DNA from: SIG440 sp045648175
GTDB taxonomy: Bacteria > Bacillota > Clostridia > Monoglobales > Monoglobaceae
Length of the DNA: 64,000 nucleotides
Assembly: GCA_045648175.1 (NCBI GenBank)
Contig: JAZRNN010000057.1
Span: 1 to 64,000, forward strand
Direction of reading: 5' to 3'
Below, piece after piece: positions 42,283-51,017 of this stretch; the stretch's first letter is position 1, and every line of letters begins with the position of its first letter. A program made the position numbers and the translations under genes. Under the pieces are notes generated by a model. It worked only from the letters and a program-made list of their open reading frames with translations. It searched no databases and was not told the DNA's origin.

Positions 42283-44810
42283 TATGCTGTCACCACGCTG
42301 TCTGCCTTTTGAAGACCAAGTTTAACAACCGCATCTTCACGCATCTTATATTTAAGGATTTTACCTGCCGCATTCATAGGGAATGAATCAACAAAGTCAA
42401 TATATCTTGGCACCTTGTGCTTTGCCATATGTGCAAGGATATAATCCTTCATTTCCTTCTCGGTCATTTCTTCGCCGTCTTTCAAAATAATACAAGCCAT
42501 AATTTCTTCGCCGTACTGTTCGTCAGGAACGCCAATTACCTGAACGTCGCTCACCTTTGGATGAGTATAAATAAATTCCTCAATTTCCTTTGGATAAATA
42601 TTCTCGCCGCCTCGGATAATCATATCTTTAAGACGTCCGGTAATTTTATAGTTGCCGTCCTCGGTCTTGCAGGCAAGGTCGCCTGTGTGAAGCCAGCCGT
42701 CCTTATCAATTGCCGCAGCAGTTGCCTTTGGCATTTTGTAATAGCCCTTCATTATATTGTAACCACGTGCAACAAACTCACCGTTTACGCCGACAGGACA
42801 CTCATCACCTGTTTCGGGGTCAACAATTTTACATTCAATTTCAGGAAGAGCACGACCAACCGTTCCCACACGAACTTCAATGGGGTCATCCGTTGAACTC
42901 ATTGTACAGCCGGGCGACGCCTCGGTCTGACCATAAACAATGGTGATTTCCTTCATATTCATTTTGTTTACAACATCCTGCATTGCGGAAATGGGACAGG
43001 GGCTTCCTGCCATAATTCCCGTACGCATATATGAAAAATCAGTCTTTTCAAAATCTTCGTGTTCAAGAAGTGCAATAAACATCGTAGGAACACCATGGAA
43101 TGCAGTTATATGTTCACGGTTAATGCAGGCAAGGGCAGGCTTTGGTGAAAAATACGGAAGCGGGAACAATGTTGCACCATGAGTCATTGACGCTGTCATT
43201 GCAAGCACCATACCAAAACAATGGAACATCGGCACCTGAATCATCATTCTGTCTGCCGTTGACAAATCCATTCTGTCACCAATACATTTACCATTATTGA
43301 CAACATTATAGTGTGTCAGCATAACACCCTTGGGAAATCCGGTTGTACCTGATGTATACTGCATATTGCACACATCATCCTTATCAACCGCTGCCGCCAT
43401 ACGATAAACAGTTTCAACAGGAACCTTCGATGCCATACTAAGTGCATCTTCCCATTCTAAACAACCCTTCTGTTTAAAACCAACAGTAATGATATTTCTC
43501 AGGAAGGGAAGTCTTTTTGCGTGAAGCTGTTCGCCCGGCTTAAGATTTTCAAGCTCAGGACAAAGCTCTGCCATAATCTGTGAATAGTTTGAATCACGAT
43601 ATCCGTCAACCATAATAAGTGTATGGGTGTCAGATTGCTTAAACAGATATTCTGCCTCGTGAATTTTATAAGCTGTGTTTACTGTTACTAAAACAGCACC
43701 GATTTTTGTGGTAGCCCAGAAAGCTATGTACCACTGCGGCACATTTGTTGCCCAAACAGCAACGTGTGAGCCGGCTTTAACACCCATTGCAACAAGAGCA
43801 CGGGCAAATTCGTCAACATCGTCACGGAATTCGCTATATGTTCTTGTGTAATCAAGTGTTGTATATTTAAATGCGTACTGGTCGGGGAATTCCTCAACCA
43901 TACGATCAAGCACCTGAGGGAATGTACAGTCAATCAGAAGGTCTTTTTTCCATACATACTTTCCTGTGTGTGCATTATTTGAATACAGTGCCGAAACATT
44001 TTTTGCAGGGTCACTGAACTGTTTCATATAATTTACAAACTGTGCAAAGATAATCTCCATATCGTCAAGCTCTTTGCACCAGTCGGGATGCCATTCAAGC
44101 GAAATAAAGCCGTCATAATTAACCGAGCGTAAAGCCGCCATCATCTCACCAATAGGAAGCTCACCCTCGCCCATAAGACAGTATTCTGTGCCGTCTTTGG
44201 TTCTTTGAGCATCCTTAATGTGTACGTGACGTACATAAGCACCAAGATTTGTGATGGTTGTCTCGGGCTGTTCTCCGTTATTAAAATAGGGAGCATACAT
44301 ATCCCACAATGCACCAAGCGAGTCACTTGCAAATTCAATAAGAACTTCGCGAAGAGCCGCAGTATCACAAAATATTCCAGTTGTTTCAATAAGAAGAGAT
44401 ATATTATTCGACTCTGCTTTAGGGACAACTTCAGAAAGAATTTCCATAACAGATGCAATTGCCTTATCCTTCTCTATTCCTTCGCCGATTGCCTTTATGC
44501 GAACATTGGGAATATGAAGATTTGTAGCAATTTTAATACATTCATTAATTTCATTAAGAGATTTTTCCTTTGCGGAAATATCTGCACAGTCACAAAGTGT
44601 ATCTATACAAGGGAGGGTAAGTTTAAGTTCATAAAGTCTTCTTACCGTTGCCGCTGCGGCATAATTATAAAATGCGCCGTCTTTTTCGGTAAACAAAGGA
44701 TTATAGATGTTGTGAAGTTCAATTCCTTCAAACTTCATATCCTTTGCAATGTCACAGAAATCATCAAAAGAGTGTCCATGCCATCCTTTTGTTGAAAATG
44801 ATAATTTCAT
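42282..44810 (-). CDS. Fusion: sugar-phosphate isomerase-like TIM barrel + acyl-CoA synthetase
   Basis: Single frame of 842 residues. Residues 1-265 form a xylose-isomerase-like TIM barrel (starting MKLSFSTKGW, with ETTG, HVHIKDAQ and LEWHPDW as likely metal sites). Residues about 290-835 are a complete AMP-binding acyl-CoA synthetase with YTSGTTGFPKGV, YGQTEASPG, DGWLHTGDLA, GRLKDMIIRGGENIYP and the C-terminal catalytic Lys in NAAGKILK. No stop or frameshift separates them. The synthetase half activates an organic acid with ATP and CoA; the barrel may make or trim that acid (inference). It lies four bases after the LeuA-like gene. Confidence 0.87.
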   Translation of the reverse strand: MKLSFSTKGWHGHSFDDFCDIAKDMKFEGIELHNIYNPLFTEKDGAFYNYAAAATVRRLYELKLTLPCIDTLCDCADISAKEKSLNEINECIKIATNLHIPNVRIKAIGEGIEKDKAIASVMEILSEVVPKAESNNISLLIETTGIFCDTAALREVLIEFASDSLGALWDMYAPYFNNGEQPETTITNLGAYVRHVHIKDAQRTKDGTEYCLMGEGELPIGEMMAALRSVNYDGFISLEWHPDWCKELDDMEIIFAQFVNYMKQFSDPAKNVSALYSNNAHTGKYVWKKDLLIDCTFPQVLDRMVEEFPDQYAFKYTTLDYTRTYSEFRDDVDEFARALVAMGVKAGSHVAVWATNVPQWYIAFWATTKIGAVLVTVNTAYKIHEAEYLFKQSDTHTLIMVDGYRDSNYSQIMAELCPELENLKPGEQLHAKRLPFLRNIITVGFKQKGCLEWEDALSMASKVPVETVYRMAAAVDKDDVCNMQYTSGTTGFPKGVMLTHYNVVNNGKCIGDRMDLSTADRMMIQVPMFHCFGMVLAMTASMTHGATLFPLPYFSPKPALACINREHITAFHGVPTMFIALLEHEDFEKTDFSYMRTGIMAGSPCPISAMQDVVNKMNMKEITIVYGQTEASPGCTMSSTDDPIEVRVGTVGRALPEIECKIVDPETGDECPVGVNGEFVARGYNIMKGYYKMPKATAAAIDKDGWLHTGDLACKTEDGNYKITGRLKDMIIRGGENIYPKEIEEFIYTHPKVSDVQVIGVPDEQYGEEIMACIILKDGEEMTEKEMKDYILAHMAKHKVPRYIDFVDSFPMNAAGKILKYKMREDAVVKLGLQKADSVVTA

Positions 44811-44813
44811 ACC

Positions 44814-46205
44814 TTATGCCTCCTCATATACAATCTTATTTACAGCACCAAGATAAGCCTTTATACTTGCGCCAACAATATCTGTTGAAATACCGCTGCC
44901 CGAATATACACGTCCTCCCTGACGGAGCTTCACAAGTGCCGAGCCCATAGCCTCGCGGCCTTCGGTAACAGACTGAATCTGAAAATCATCTAGCTCGTAG
45001 TGGCTACCTGTTATCTGCTCAATTGCGCGGAAAGCCGCATCAATAGGGCCATCGCCCATTGATACACCTTCAATTTCACCGCCGTCTGTTTTATGCAATT
45101 TTATCTGTGCTGATGCAGTAATTATATTACCTGTATTTATCACATAACTGATAAGTTCATATGTGGACGGAACCTGAAGTGCAACCGCCGCAACAATTGC
45201 ATCAAGTTCTTTTGCGCTGACCTTTTCCTTCTTTACAGCAAGCTTTTTGAATTCCTCAAAAACCTTTTCGCTATCTTCTTCACTAAGGTCATAGCCAAGC
45301 TTTTGTGCAAGTGCATTTACCGCCGCAATGTCATCACTTTTGTCAAGATATATAGCACTATTGTCAATATGAATTGTTGCGTCAGCCAATGCTGTATCTG
45401 TATCACCAATTATTCTTGAAATCTGTCGTATAATACGATTAAGCTCGGTATACTTGATTTCAGTAGATATACCACAATTATTACCGCAATTCTTTATTGT
45501 TTCAGCAAATCTTTCAAGGCATACTGCACCCTTTGAAACTGCTGTTTTTACGGTATCAGCACTGTCTCTTACTGTCATAACTGCAGCAGCATTTGCCATA
45601 CCGTTTTTATTTTCGCATGATACACCCAATTTAACAGTAACAAGTTCGGGAATCTGTGAGCATAAATCGTCAACAAAGCCCGCAAATTCATCAGGCATCA
45701 TTTCACCGGCTGTATCGCACAGAGTAACAAGTGTTGCACCTGCACCGATTGATGCCTTAATTGCATCAATCAGGAACTTTTCTTCTGCACGTGTTGCATC
45801 AACAGCACAAAATTCAACATCAGAACAAGCACTCTTTGCCTTTGATACAAGCTGTGTTATAAGCTCAATCATCTTGGGTGCCTTTTTATGGCAGGTATAT
45901 TCCATACCAACAGGAGAAACAGGCAGTTCAACACGAATACGGGGGTTTTTTGCGGCAGAAAGTGCGTTAGCAGCAAAATCCACACCGTCTTCGGTCATTC
46001 CTGCAGCAACAGAAATGATACTGCTTTGAACAAATGAAGAAATTGTACGAACCAATAGAATATCGCTCTTTTTGTCTTCGATTGCAGGTAGTTCAATTGC
46101 GTTAACATTTAGCTTTTCAAGCTGTCTTACGATTTCTATTTTTTCCTTAAAACTCAATGTCGCATTGCGGCAAAGAGTTGTGTCCGCTACATTAACATTT
46201 TTCAT
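44814..46205 (-). CDS. LeuA-like protein lacking catalytic motifs
   Basis: Collinear with 2-isopropylmalate/citramalate synthase (463 residues): an HMGL TIM barrel (about 1-260), a linker, and a well-preserved LeuA dimerisation/feedback domain at the C-terminus (GVSMGDGPIDAAFRAIEQITG, ending KAYLGAVNKI). The catalytic N-terminal DTTLRDGEQ is shortened to DTTLCRNA, so the metal-binding Asp and base pair are gone. The metal-binding HxH (HCHND) reads SCENK, and the NGIGERAGN loop is replaced. It is therefore unlikely to condense acetyl-CoA. A regulatory subunit or leucine sensor, or a different reaction, is possible. It lies between ilvE and the fusion gene. Confidence 0.82.
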   Translation of the reverse strand: MKNVNVADTTLCRNATLSFKEKIEIVRQLEKLNVNAIELPAIEDKKSDILLVRTISSFVQSSIISVAAGMTEDGVDFAANALSAAKNPRIRVELPVSPVGMEYTCHKKAPKMIELITQLVSKAKSACSDVEFCAVDATRAEEKFLIDAIKASIGAGATLVTLCDTAGEMMPDEFAGFVDDLCSQIPELVTVKLGVSCENKNGMANAAAVMTVRDSADTVKTAVSKGAVCLERFAETIKNCGNNCGISTEIKYTELNRIIRQISRIIGDTDTALADATIHIDNSAIYLDKSDDIAAVNALAQKLGYDLSEEDSEKVFEEFKKLAVKKEKVSAKELDAIVAAVALQVPSTYELISYVINTGNIITASAQIKLHKTDGGEIEGVSMGDGPIDAAFRAIEQITGSHYELDDFQIQSVTEGREAMGSALVKLRQGGRVYSGSGISTDIVGASIKAYLGAVNKIVYEEA

Positions 46206-46237
46206 TTATTGTTTCCTCCTTAATATGCTGCCCGTAC

Positions 46238-47302
46238 TTATTTCAACGGACAGGTCCATCCGAATTTATCTTCAATCTTACCCCACTGAATACCTGTAAG
46301 AGTATCATAAAGATGCTGTGTCACTTCACCGATTTTACCTTCATTTACTGTAAAGATTTTGCCCTTGTAGCTGAGCTCACCTATAGGTGAAACAACTGCT
46401 GCTGTACCGCAGCCCCAAGCCTCTTCAAGTGTTCCGTCAGCCATTGCTTTCTCAAGCTCATCAATGCTGAGAAGGCGTTCTGAAACATTATAACCTTTGC
46501 TCTTAAGCACTTCGATACAAGACTTACGTGTAATACCGGGAAGAATTGACCCTGTAAGTGCAGGAGTAATAATTTCACCGCCTATTTTAAACATAACGTT
46601 CATAGCACCAACTTCTTCGATATACTTTCTTTCAACACCGTCAAGCCACAAAACCTGTGAATAACCCTTCTGTTCTGCTCTTTCGCCTGCACGGTTACTT
46701 GCTGCGTAGTTACCACCGCATTTAGCATAACCTGTGCCGCCACGAACTGCACGAACATCCTGGTCTTCAATCATAATCTTAACAGGGTTGATACCCTCTT
46801 TGTAGTAGCTGCCAACAGGTGATGCAATAATCATAAATCTTGCATTGTGCACTGCGTGAACACCCAATGTTTCGTCATTACCAAACATAAATGGACGAAG
46901 ATAAAGTGATGTGCCGGGGTCAGATGGAGTCCAGTCTTCTTCGCACTTTACAAATGTGTTTAAGATTTCCATTGCCATATCTTCATCAATCTGGGGCAGA
47001 CAAAGACGTTCTGCAGAGTTATTCATTCTGCGAATGTTTTCGATAGGTCTGAACATCTGCACCTTGCCATCAGCACGGCGGTATGCTTTAAGACCCTCAA
47101 AAATTTCTGAACCGTAGTGAAGAACTGTTGATGCAGGGTGAATTTCAAAAGCACCAAAGGGTACTATTCTTGCATTATACCAGCCCTTTTCTCTTGTATA
47201 ATCCATAATAAACATATGGTCTGTAAAAAATTTGCCAAAGCCCAAGGTTGATGCCTCAGGATGTTCTTTGGGACAAGTAGTTTTTATAATTTTAATATCC
47301 AT
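46238..47302 (-). CDS. ilvE: Branched-chain amino-acid aminotransferase
   Basis: PLP enzyme of the fold-type IV class, 354 residues from MDIKIIKTT; AAGGAG upstream chooses this ATG over a longer frame. It interconverts Leu, Ile and Val with their 2-oxoacids. Visible are the YGSEIFEGLKAYR substrate region, GTGYAKCGGNYAAS with the PLP Lys, and EEVGAMNVMF. Next to a 2-oxoacid:ferredoxin oxidoreductase it probably feeds 2-oxoisovalerate and relatives into oxidation, or takes them for synthesis. Confidence 0.95.
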   Translation of the reverse strand: MDIKIIKTTCPKEHPEASTLGFGKFFTDHMFIMDYTREKGWYNARIVPFGAFEIHPASTVLHYGSEIFEGLKAYRRADGKVQMFRPIENIRRMNNSAERLCLPQIDEDMAMEILNTFVKCEEDWTPSDPGTSLYLRPFMFGNDETLGVHAVHNARFMIIASPVGSYYKEGINPVKIMIEDQDVRAVRGGTGYAKCGGNYAASNRAGERAEQKGYSQVLWLDGVERKYIEEVGAMNVMFKIGGEIITPALTGSILPGITRKSCIEVLKSKGYNVSERLLSIDELEKAMADGTLEEAWGCGTAAVVSPIGELSYKGKIFTVNEGKIGEVTQHLYDTLTGIQWGKIEDKFGWTCPLK

Positions 47303-47321
47303 TTCCTTAAATCTCCTTAAA

Positions 47322-47855
47322 TTAGCAATCTGCACCAATCTGCATTGCTTTTTTGTTTACATCAAGCATATCGGCACGTTTTGCTGAAATTACCTTTTTA
47401 AGTGCCGCTTCAACGCCTTCCTCTGTGAAACCGTCGGTAGCCTTCAAAAGCTTGCCTGCAATTATCATATTAGCAAGAGTGGGCATATCGTTATCTGATG
47501 CAAGCTTTGTTGCAGGAACATAATATGCGGTAACATCGTCACGCTTAATCTTTCTTTCGATAAGCGTTGAATCAACGATTATAACACCACCGGGAGCAAC
47601 AGTATCTTCGTATTTGTCAAGTGACGGAAGATTCATCGCAACCAGTACGTCTGGCTTTGAAACGATGGGCGAACCAACAGGTTCATCACTGAGGATAACA
47701 CTACAGCTTGCAGTACCGCCACGCATTTCGGGACCGTAAGATGGAAGCCAGCTTACTTCCTTTCCTTCAACAAGACCCTTATATGCCAAAAACTTTCCTG
47801 TAAAAAGAATACCCTGACCACCAAATCCGGCAATCAACATTTGTGTTGTACTCAT
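47322..47855 (-). CDS. 2-oxoacid:ferredoxin oxidoreductase, gamma subunit
   Basis: Catalytic-domain subunit of 177 residues of the multi-subunit POR/VOR/KOR family. It has the GFGGQGILFTGK motif at residues 10-21 and the YGPEMRGGTASC block near residue 40. It is encoded in the order delta-alpha-beta-gamma with its partners. The ilvE gene downstream favours 2-oxoisovalerate (VOR) over 2-oxoglutarate (KOR), but sequence alone does not decide. Confidence 0.93.
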   Translation of the reverse strand: MSTTQMLIAGFGGQGILFTGKFLAYKGLVEGKEVSWLPSYGPEMRGGTASCSVILSDEPVGSPIVSKPDVLVAMNLPSLDKYEDTVAPGGVIIVDSTLIERKIKRDDVTAYYVPATKLASDNDMPTLANMIIAGKLLKATDGFTEEGVEAALKKVISAKRADMLDVNKKAMQIGADC

Positions 47856-48616
47856 TATTTCTCCTCCTTTTCAGCATCAGCTGATCTGTCTTTGTAAACA
47901 CCCAACGGATAGTATGGAAGCATATTATCATCAATCCATTTAAGTGCCGCCTGAGGAGTCATACCCCAGTTTGTAGGACAGCTTGAAACAACTTCAACAA
48001 GTGAGAAGCCTTTGCCGTCAATCTGGTTCTGGAAAGCCTTTTTAATAGCCTTCTTCGCATTTTTAACATTCTTAACGTTATTAACAGTAACTCTTTCGAT
48101 ATATTCAGGGCCATCAAGTGTTGCAAGCATTTCTGAAACCTTGATGGGGTATCCGCAATGATTAACGTCACGACCATAAGGTGATGTCTGTGTAACCTGA
48201 CCGGGAAGTGATGTAGGTGCCATCTGTCCGCCTGTCATACCATAAATTGCATTGTTGATAAAGATAACGGTAATATTTTCGTTTCTTGCCGCACTATGCA
48301 CAGTTTCTGCCATACCGATTGATGCAAGGTCACCATCACCCTGATATGTAAATACAATGTGATTTTCAGGGTCGGCACGCTTAACACCTGTTGCAACAGC
48401 CGGAGCACGTCCGTGTGCTGCCTCAATCATATCACAGTTGAAATAGTTGTATGCCATAACCGAACATCCAACCGGAGCAATACCGATTGTCTTGCCTTCA
48501 ATACCTAATTCGTCAATAACCTCTGCCACAAGACGGTGAACAATACCGTGTGTACAGCCGGGACAATAATGCATCTGGACATCTGCCAGAGCCTTTGGTT
48601 TTTCAAAAACTACCAT
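47855..48616 (-). CDS. 2-oxoacid:ferredoxin oxidoreductase, beta (TPP) subunit
   Basis: Thiamine-pyrophosphate subunit of 253 residues. CPGCTHGIVHR near residue 18 begins the domain and contributes cluster or TPP contacts; GDGDLASIG near residue 95 with downstream NNAIYGMTGGQ is the TPP/Mg motif. It overlaps both neighbours by one base (TAATG type), showing tight stoichiometric coupling. It decarboxylates the 2-oxoacid and passes electrons to ferredoxin. Confidence 0.95.
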   Translation of the reverse strand: MVVFEKPKALADVQMHYCPGCTHGIVHRLVAEVIDELGIEGKTIGIAPVGCSVMAYNYFNCDMIEAAHGRAPAVATGVKRADPENHIVFTYQGDGDLASIGMAETVHSAARNENITVIFINNAIYGMTGGQMAPTSLPGQVTQTSPYGRDVNHCGYPIKVSEMLATLDGPEYIERVTVNNVKNVKNAKKAIKKAFQNQIDGKGFSLVEVVSSCPTNWGMTPQAALKWIDDNMLPYYPLGVYKDRSADAEKEEK

Positions 48617-49680
48617 TATTTTGCACCTCCGTTTGCTGCTTTTTTAATTGCGTCAAGCACCTGCTCGGGTGAGGGAATCATACCGCCCACACGGTTGCAA
48701 AGTGTAACGGGAACCTTACATTCTGATGCAAGGGTAACATCTTCTATCATTTGACCCATTGAAAGTTCAACAGAAATGATTTCCTTAACCTTATCGGCTG
48801 CCTTTGCATATGGAGCCTTGGGGAAGGGCCAAAGTGTAATAGGTCTGATAAGACCAACCTTTATACCTTCTTCTCTTGCTGCATTGATTGCATTCTTTGC
48901 AACTCTTGCCGCAATACCAAAGGCGGTAACGCAAATTTCTGCATCATCCATCAAATATTCTTCGTACATACATTCATTTTCTTCTATGTACTTATATCTT
49001 TCAAATCTCTCAAAGTTAGACTTTTCAAGTTCATCAGGAACAAGGAACAAAGAATTCACAATATTATGTGGTCTTTCCATCTTTGTACCTGTTGTTGCCC
49101 ATGGCTTTTCAATAGGAGCACCTATTTCATAATCTAATGATACAGGCTCCATCATCTGACCCATTGTTCCGTCTGCAAGAACCATTGCTGTCATTCTGTA
49201 CTTGTCCGCAAGGTCAAAGCCCTTAACTGTCATATCAGCCATTTCCTGAACAGAGCTTGGAGCAAGAACTATCATACGAAAGTCACCATGTGCTCCACCC
49301 TTTGTTGCCTGAAAATAGTCAGACTGTGAAGGCTGAATACCACCAAGACCGGGGCCGCCACGCTGTACGTTTATAACAAGTGCGGGAAGGTCTGCACCAG
49401 CAAGATAAGAAAGACCTTCACCCTTCAGTGAAATACCGGGGCTTGAAGATGATGTCATAACCCTTTTACCGGTTGATGCAACTCCATATACCATATTGAT
49501 TGCGGCAATTTCACTTTCTGCCTGAAGGAATGTACCTCCAATTTTGGGCATTCTTTTTGCCATGTACGCCGCAATTTCTGTCTGTGGTGTGATAGGATAA
49601 CCAAAATAATGACGGCATCCTGCAATAATGGCAGCTTCGGCAATAGCCTCGTTGCCTTTCATCAAAACTTTATCTGACAT
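48616..49680 (-). CDS. 2-oxoacid:ferredoxin oxidoreductase, alpha subunit
   Basis: Alpha subunit of 354 residues. It contains GCRHYFGYPITPQTEI near residue 21, the MTSSSSPGISLKGEG block near residue 75, and VNVQRGGPGLGG near residue 103, as in VorB/KorA. These residues close the TPP site against the beta subunit. It lies nine bases after the ferredoxin subunit gene. Confidence 0.95.
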   Translation of the reverse strand: MSDKVLMKGNEAIAEAAIIAGCRHYFGYPITPQTEIAAYMAKRMPKIGGTFLQAESEIAAINMVYGVASTGKRVMTSSSSPGISLKGEGLSYLAGADLPALVINVQRGGPGLGGIQPSQSDYFQATKGGAHGDFRMIVLAPSSVQEMADMTVKGFDLADKYRMTAMVLADGTMGQMMEPVSLDYEIGAPIEKPWATTGTKMERPHNIVNSLFLVPDELEKSNFERFERYKYIEENECMYEEYLMDDAEICVTAFGIAARVAKNAINAAREEGIKVGLIRPITLWPFPKAPYAKAADKVKEIISVELSMGQMIEDVTLASECKVPVTLCNRVGGMIPSPEQVLDAIKKAANGGAK

Positions 49681-49689
49681 ATTATGTAC

Positions 49690-49896
49690 CTACCTTTCTA
49701 CTGTAATAATGCAATCCGGACACATTGTTGCACAAAATGCACAACCGATGCAGGCATCAGGATTTGCCGCTTCTGCCGGATGGTGACCTTTTTTGTTGAT
49801 TTTGTCTTTTGCAAGGACAAGAACATTCTTGGGACAAGCATCAATGCACAGTCCACAGCCCTTGCAGTTATCTGTTTTGAAAGTAAGTTTTGCCAT
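49690..49896 (-). CDS. 2-oxoacid:ferredoxin oxidoreductase, delta (ferredoxin) subunit
   Basis: Two-cluster ferredoxin of 68 residues with CKGCGLCIDACP and CIGCAFCATMCP, each a [4Fe-4S] site. It is the electron exit of the adjacent complex. It lies one base from the ATPase gene upstream. Confidence 0.95.
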   Translation of the reverse strand: MAKLTFKTDNCKGCGLCIDACPKNVLVLAKDKINKKGHHPAEAANPDACIGCAFCATMCPDCIITVER

Positions 49897-49897
49897 A

Positions 49898-50569
49898 TTA
49901 TAACATCTCCTTTAACTTTTTTTGTAAATTTAAGGCAAATAAGTTGGGAATCTTGCCGTCCAATGCATCAAAAAGTTCTGCCGTAACCGTTGTCATTACA
50001 ACGGGCAAATCTGCAACACGTGAAATTTCATCTGCATAGTTCAGCGAATTCAAAACATCATCTGCTGTTGTTTCATCACCTAAATTTGAATTATTTATTA
50101 TTCCTGTAAACGGGATTTTGCCCGCCTGCTCAATTTCTCTCATAATTTCTACTGTGGACTCAGCATCGGGGGTCAGCGGTCTGTACTTATTTATCACAAA
50201 CAACATCTCATAATTATTTTCTTCGACTATTGCCGAAGCATAACGTCCCAACGCATAAGCACCGCGATCATCACCGCCTATATCCACCACTGACATCATA
50301 TCGCGATTATCAATCACCGAATACATTTCCTGTGGCAGGGCAGGTATATCAACATTTGAGTTTGCATACTCGCTGCATATAAGCTGAATACCATTTTCTT
50401 CAAGTTCTTTTTGGCTGTCCTTGGTGCGGAAATAGGGATTTACAATATCAATATCCGCAACGGCAACCTTGTCGTATTGTTTCTTCAGTTCAAACGCCAT
50501 ATTAACTGCAATATTTGTTTTTCCACTGCCGTAATGTCCGGCAAGAAGGGTTATTCTTTTAAATTCCAT
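49898..50569 (-). CDS. ParA/MinD-like P-loop ATPase of unknown role
   Basis: First gene of the T-box operon, about 223 residues from MEFKRITLLAGHYGSGKTNIA; GGAAG lies six bases upstream of this ATG. The Walker A GHYGSGKTN near residue 9 has the SIMIBI shape but not the deviant Lys of MinD. ADIDIVNPYFRTK near residue 40 and VVDIGGDDRG near residue 90 mark the switch regions. Related proteins are encoded beside 2-oxoacid:ferredoxin oxidoreductases, so a chaperone or cofactor-loading role is imaginable (inference). Confidence 0.8.
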   Translation of the reverse strand: MEFKRITLLAGHYGSGKTNIAVNMAFELKKQYDKVAVADIDIVNPYFRTKDSQKELEENGIQLICSEYANSNVDIPALPQEMYSVIDNRDMMSVVDIGGDDRGAYALGRYASAIVEENNYEMLFVINKYRPLTPDAESTVEIMREIEQAGKIPFTGIINNSNLGDETTADDVLNSLNYADEISRVADLPVVMTTVTAELFDALDGKIPNLFALNLQKKLKEML

Positions 50570-50592
50570 AGTAAATTCTTCCTTAAAATAAA

Positions 50593-50869
50593 TAAAAAAA
50601 CCCATCTCAAAAAGCTTTGAGACGGGTGCAAAACACTCGCGGTACCACTCAAATTGCGGAAATGCCTCCGCCGCTCATCGGGATCCAACAATCCTCATGC
50701 ATTAACGCAGCAATCACGGAAGATATCTACTCACCAAATTGGTTTTCTGACCTTCAGCTCGGAAGTGAGGGGTACATTGAAACCGACCTTACCGGTTTAC
50801 ACCACCCACCGGCTCTCTGCAAAAAATCCTGATTCGTACCTTCTTCGTCATAGCTTTTCAAAATAACAG
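50593..50869 (-). promoter_or_regulatory. T-box leader upstream of the oxoacid oxidoreductase/ilvE operon
   Basis: A 275-nt minus-strand leader with all parts of a T-box: a stem I with GAAG-AAGGTA on the 5' side and CTTC on the 3' side, an AGAGAG element, the antiterminator core TGGTACCGCG (50638-50647), and a terminator just before the first gene. TGGT pairs with an uncharged tRNA ending ACCA, so the discriminator is A (or G by wobble). The specifier triplet in TAGATATCTTCC cannot be fixed by eye: GAT, ATC and ATA are all possible. The gene content favours an Ile codon; GAT fits the loop pattern best. Confidence 0.93.
50601..50626 (-). terminator. T-box terminator (attenuator)
   Basis: CCCGTCTCAAAG pairs with CTTTTTGAGATGGG on the minus strand, followed by a seven-T run (50591-50600 region). 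It competes with the antiterminator helix that contains TGGTACCGCG, the standard T-box switch. Confidence 0.9.
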
Positions 50870-50873
50870 AGTT

Positions 50874-50902
50874 ATTATAGCATCGCATCGGACATTTGTC
50901 AA
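50874..50902 (-). promoter_or_regulatory. Sigma-A promoter of the T-box operon
   Basis: Perfect consensus on the minus strand: TTGACA, 17 bp, TATAAT. The -10 ends a few bases before the start of the T-box leader, giving a transcription start near 50868. Confidence 0.9.
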
Positions 50903-50960
50903 GAGATTTTTAAAATTTTATACTATATAATATTTATGTAAAATTTAATTTATTTAAGTG

Positions 50961-50989
50961 TTGACACAAACCCTTATTTGTGATAGAAT
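50961..50989 (+). promoter_or_regulatory. Sigma-A promoter of the pyr operon
   Basis: TTGACA, a 17-bp spacer and TAGAAT, followed by a leader of only about 22 nt to the pyrC ATG. There is no room for a PyrR-type attenuator, and none was seen, so this operon must be controlled in another way. The promoter is divergent from the T-box promoter, about 60 bp apart. Confidence 0.8.
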
Positions 50990-51017
50990 ATATGAAAATG
51001 TCAGAAAGGAAACCACG

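Noticed and set aside
50593..50869. Firm assignment of the T-box specifier to isoleucine
   Set aside because: GAT, ATC and ATA are all possible in the specifier loop depending on helix register; left open.
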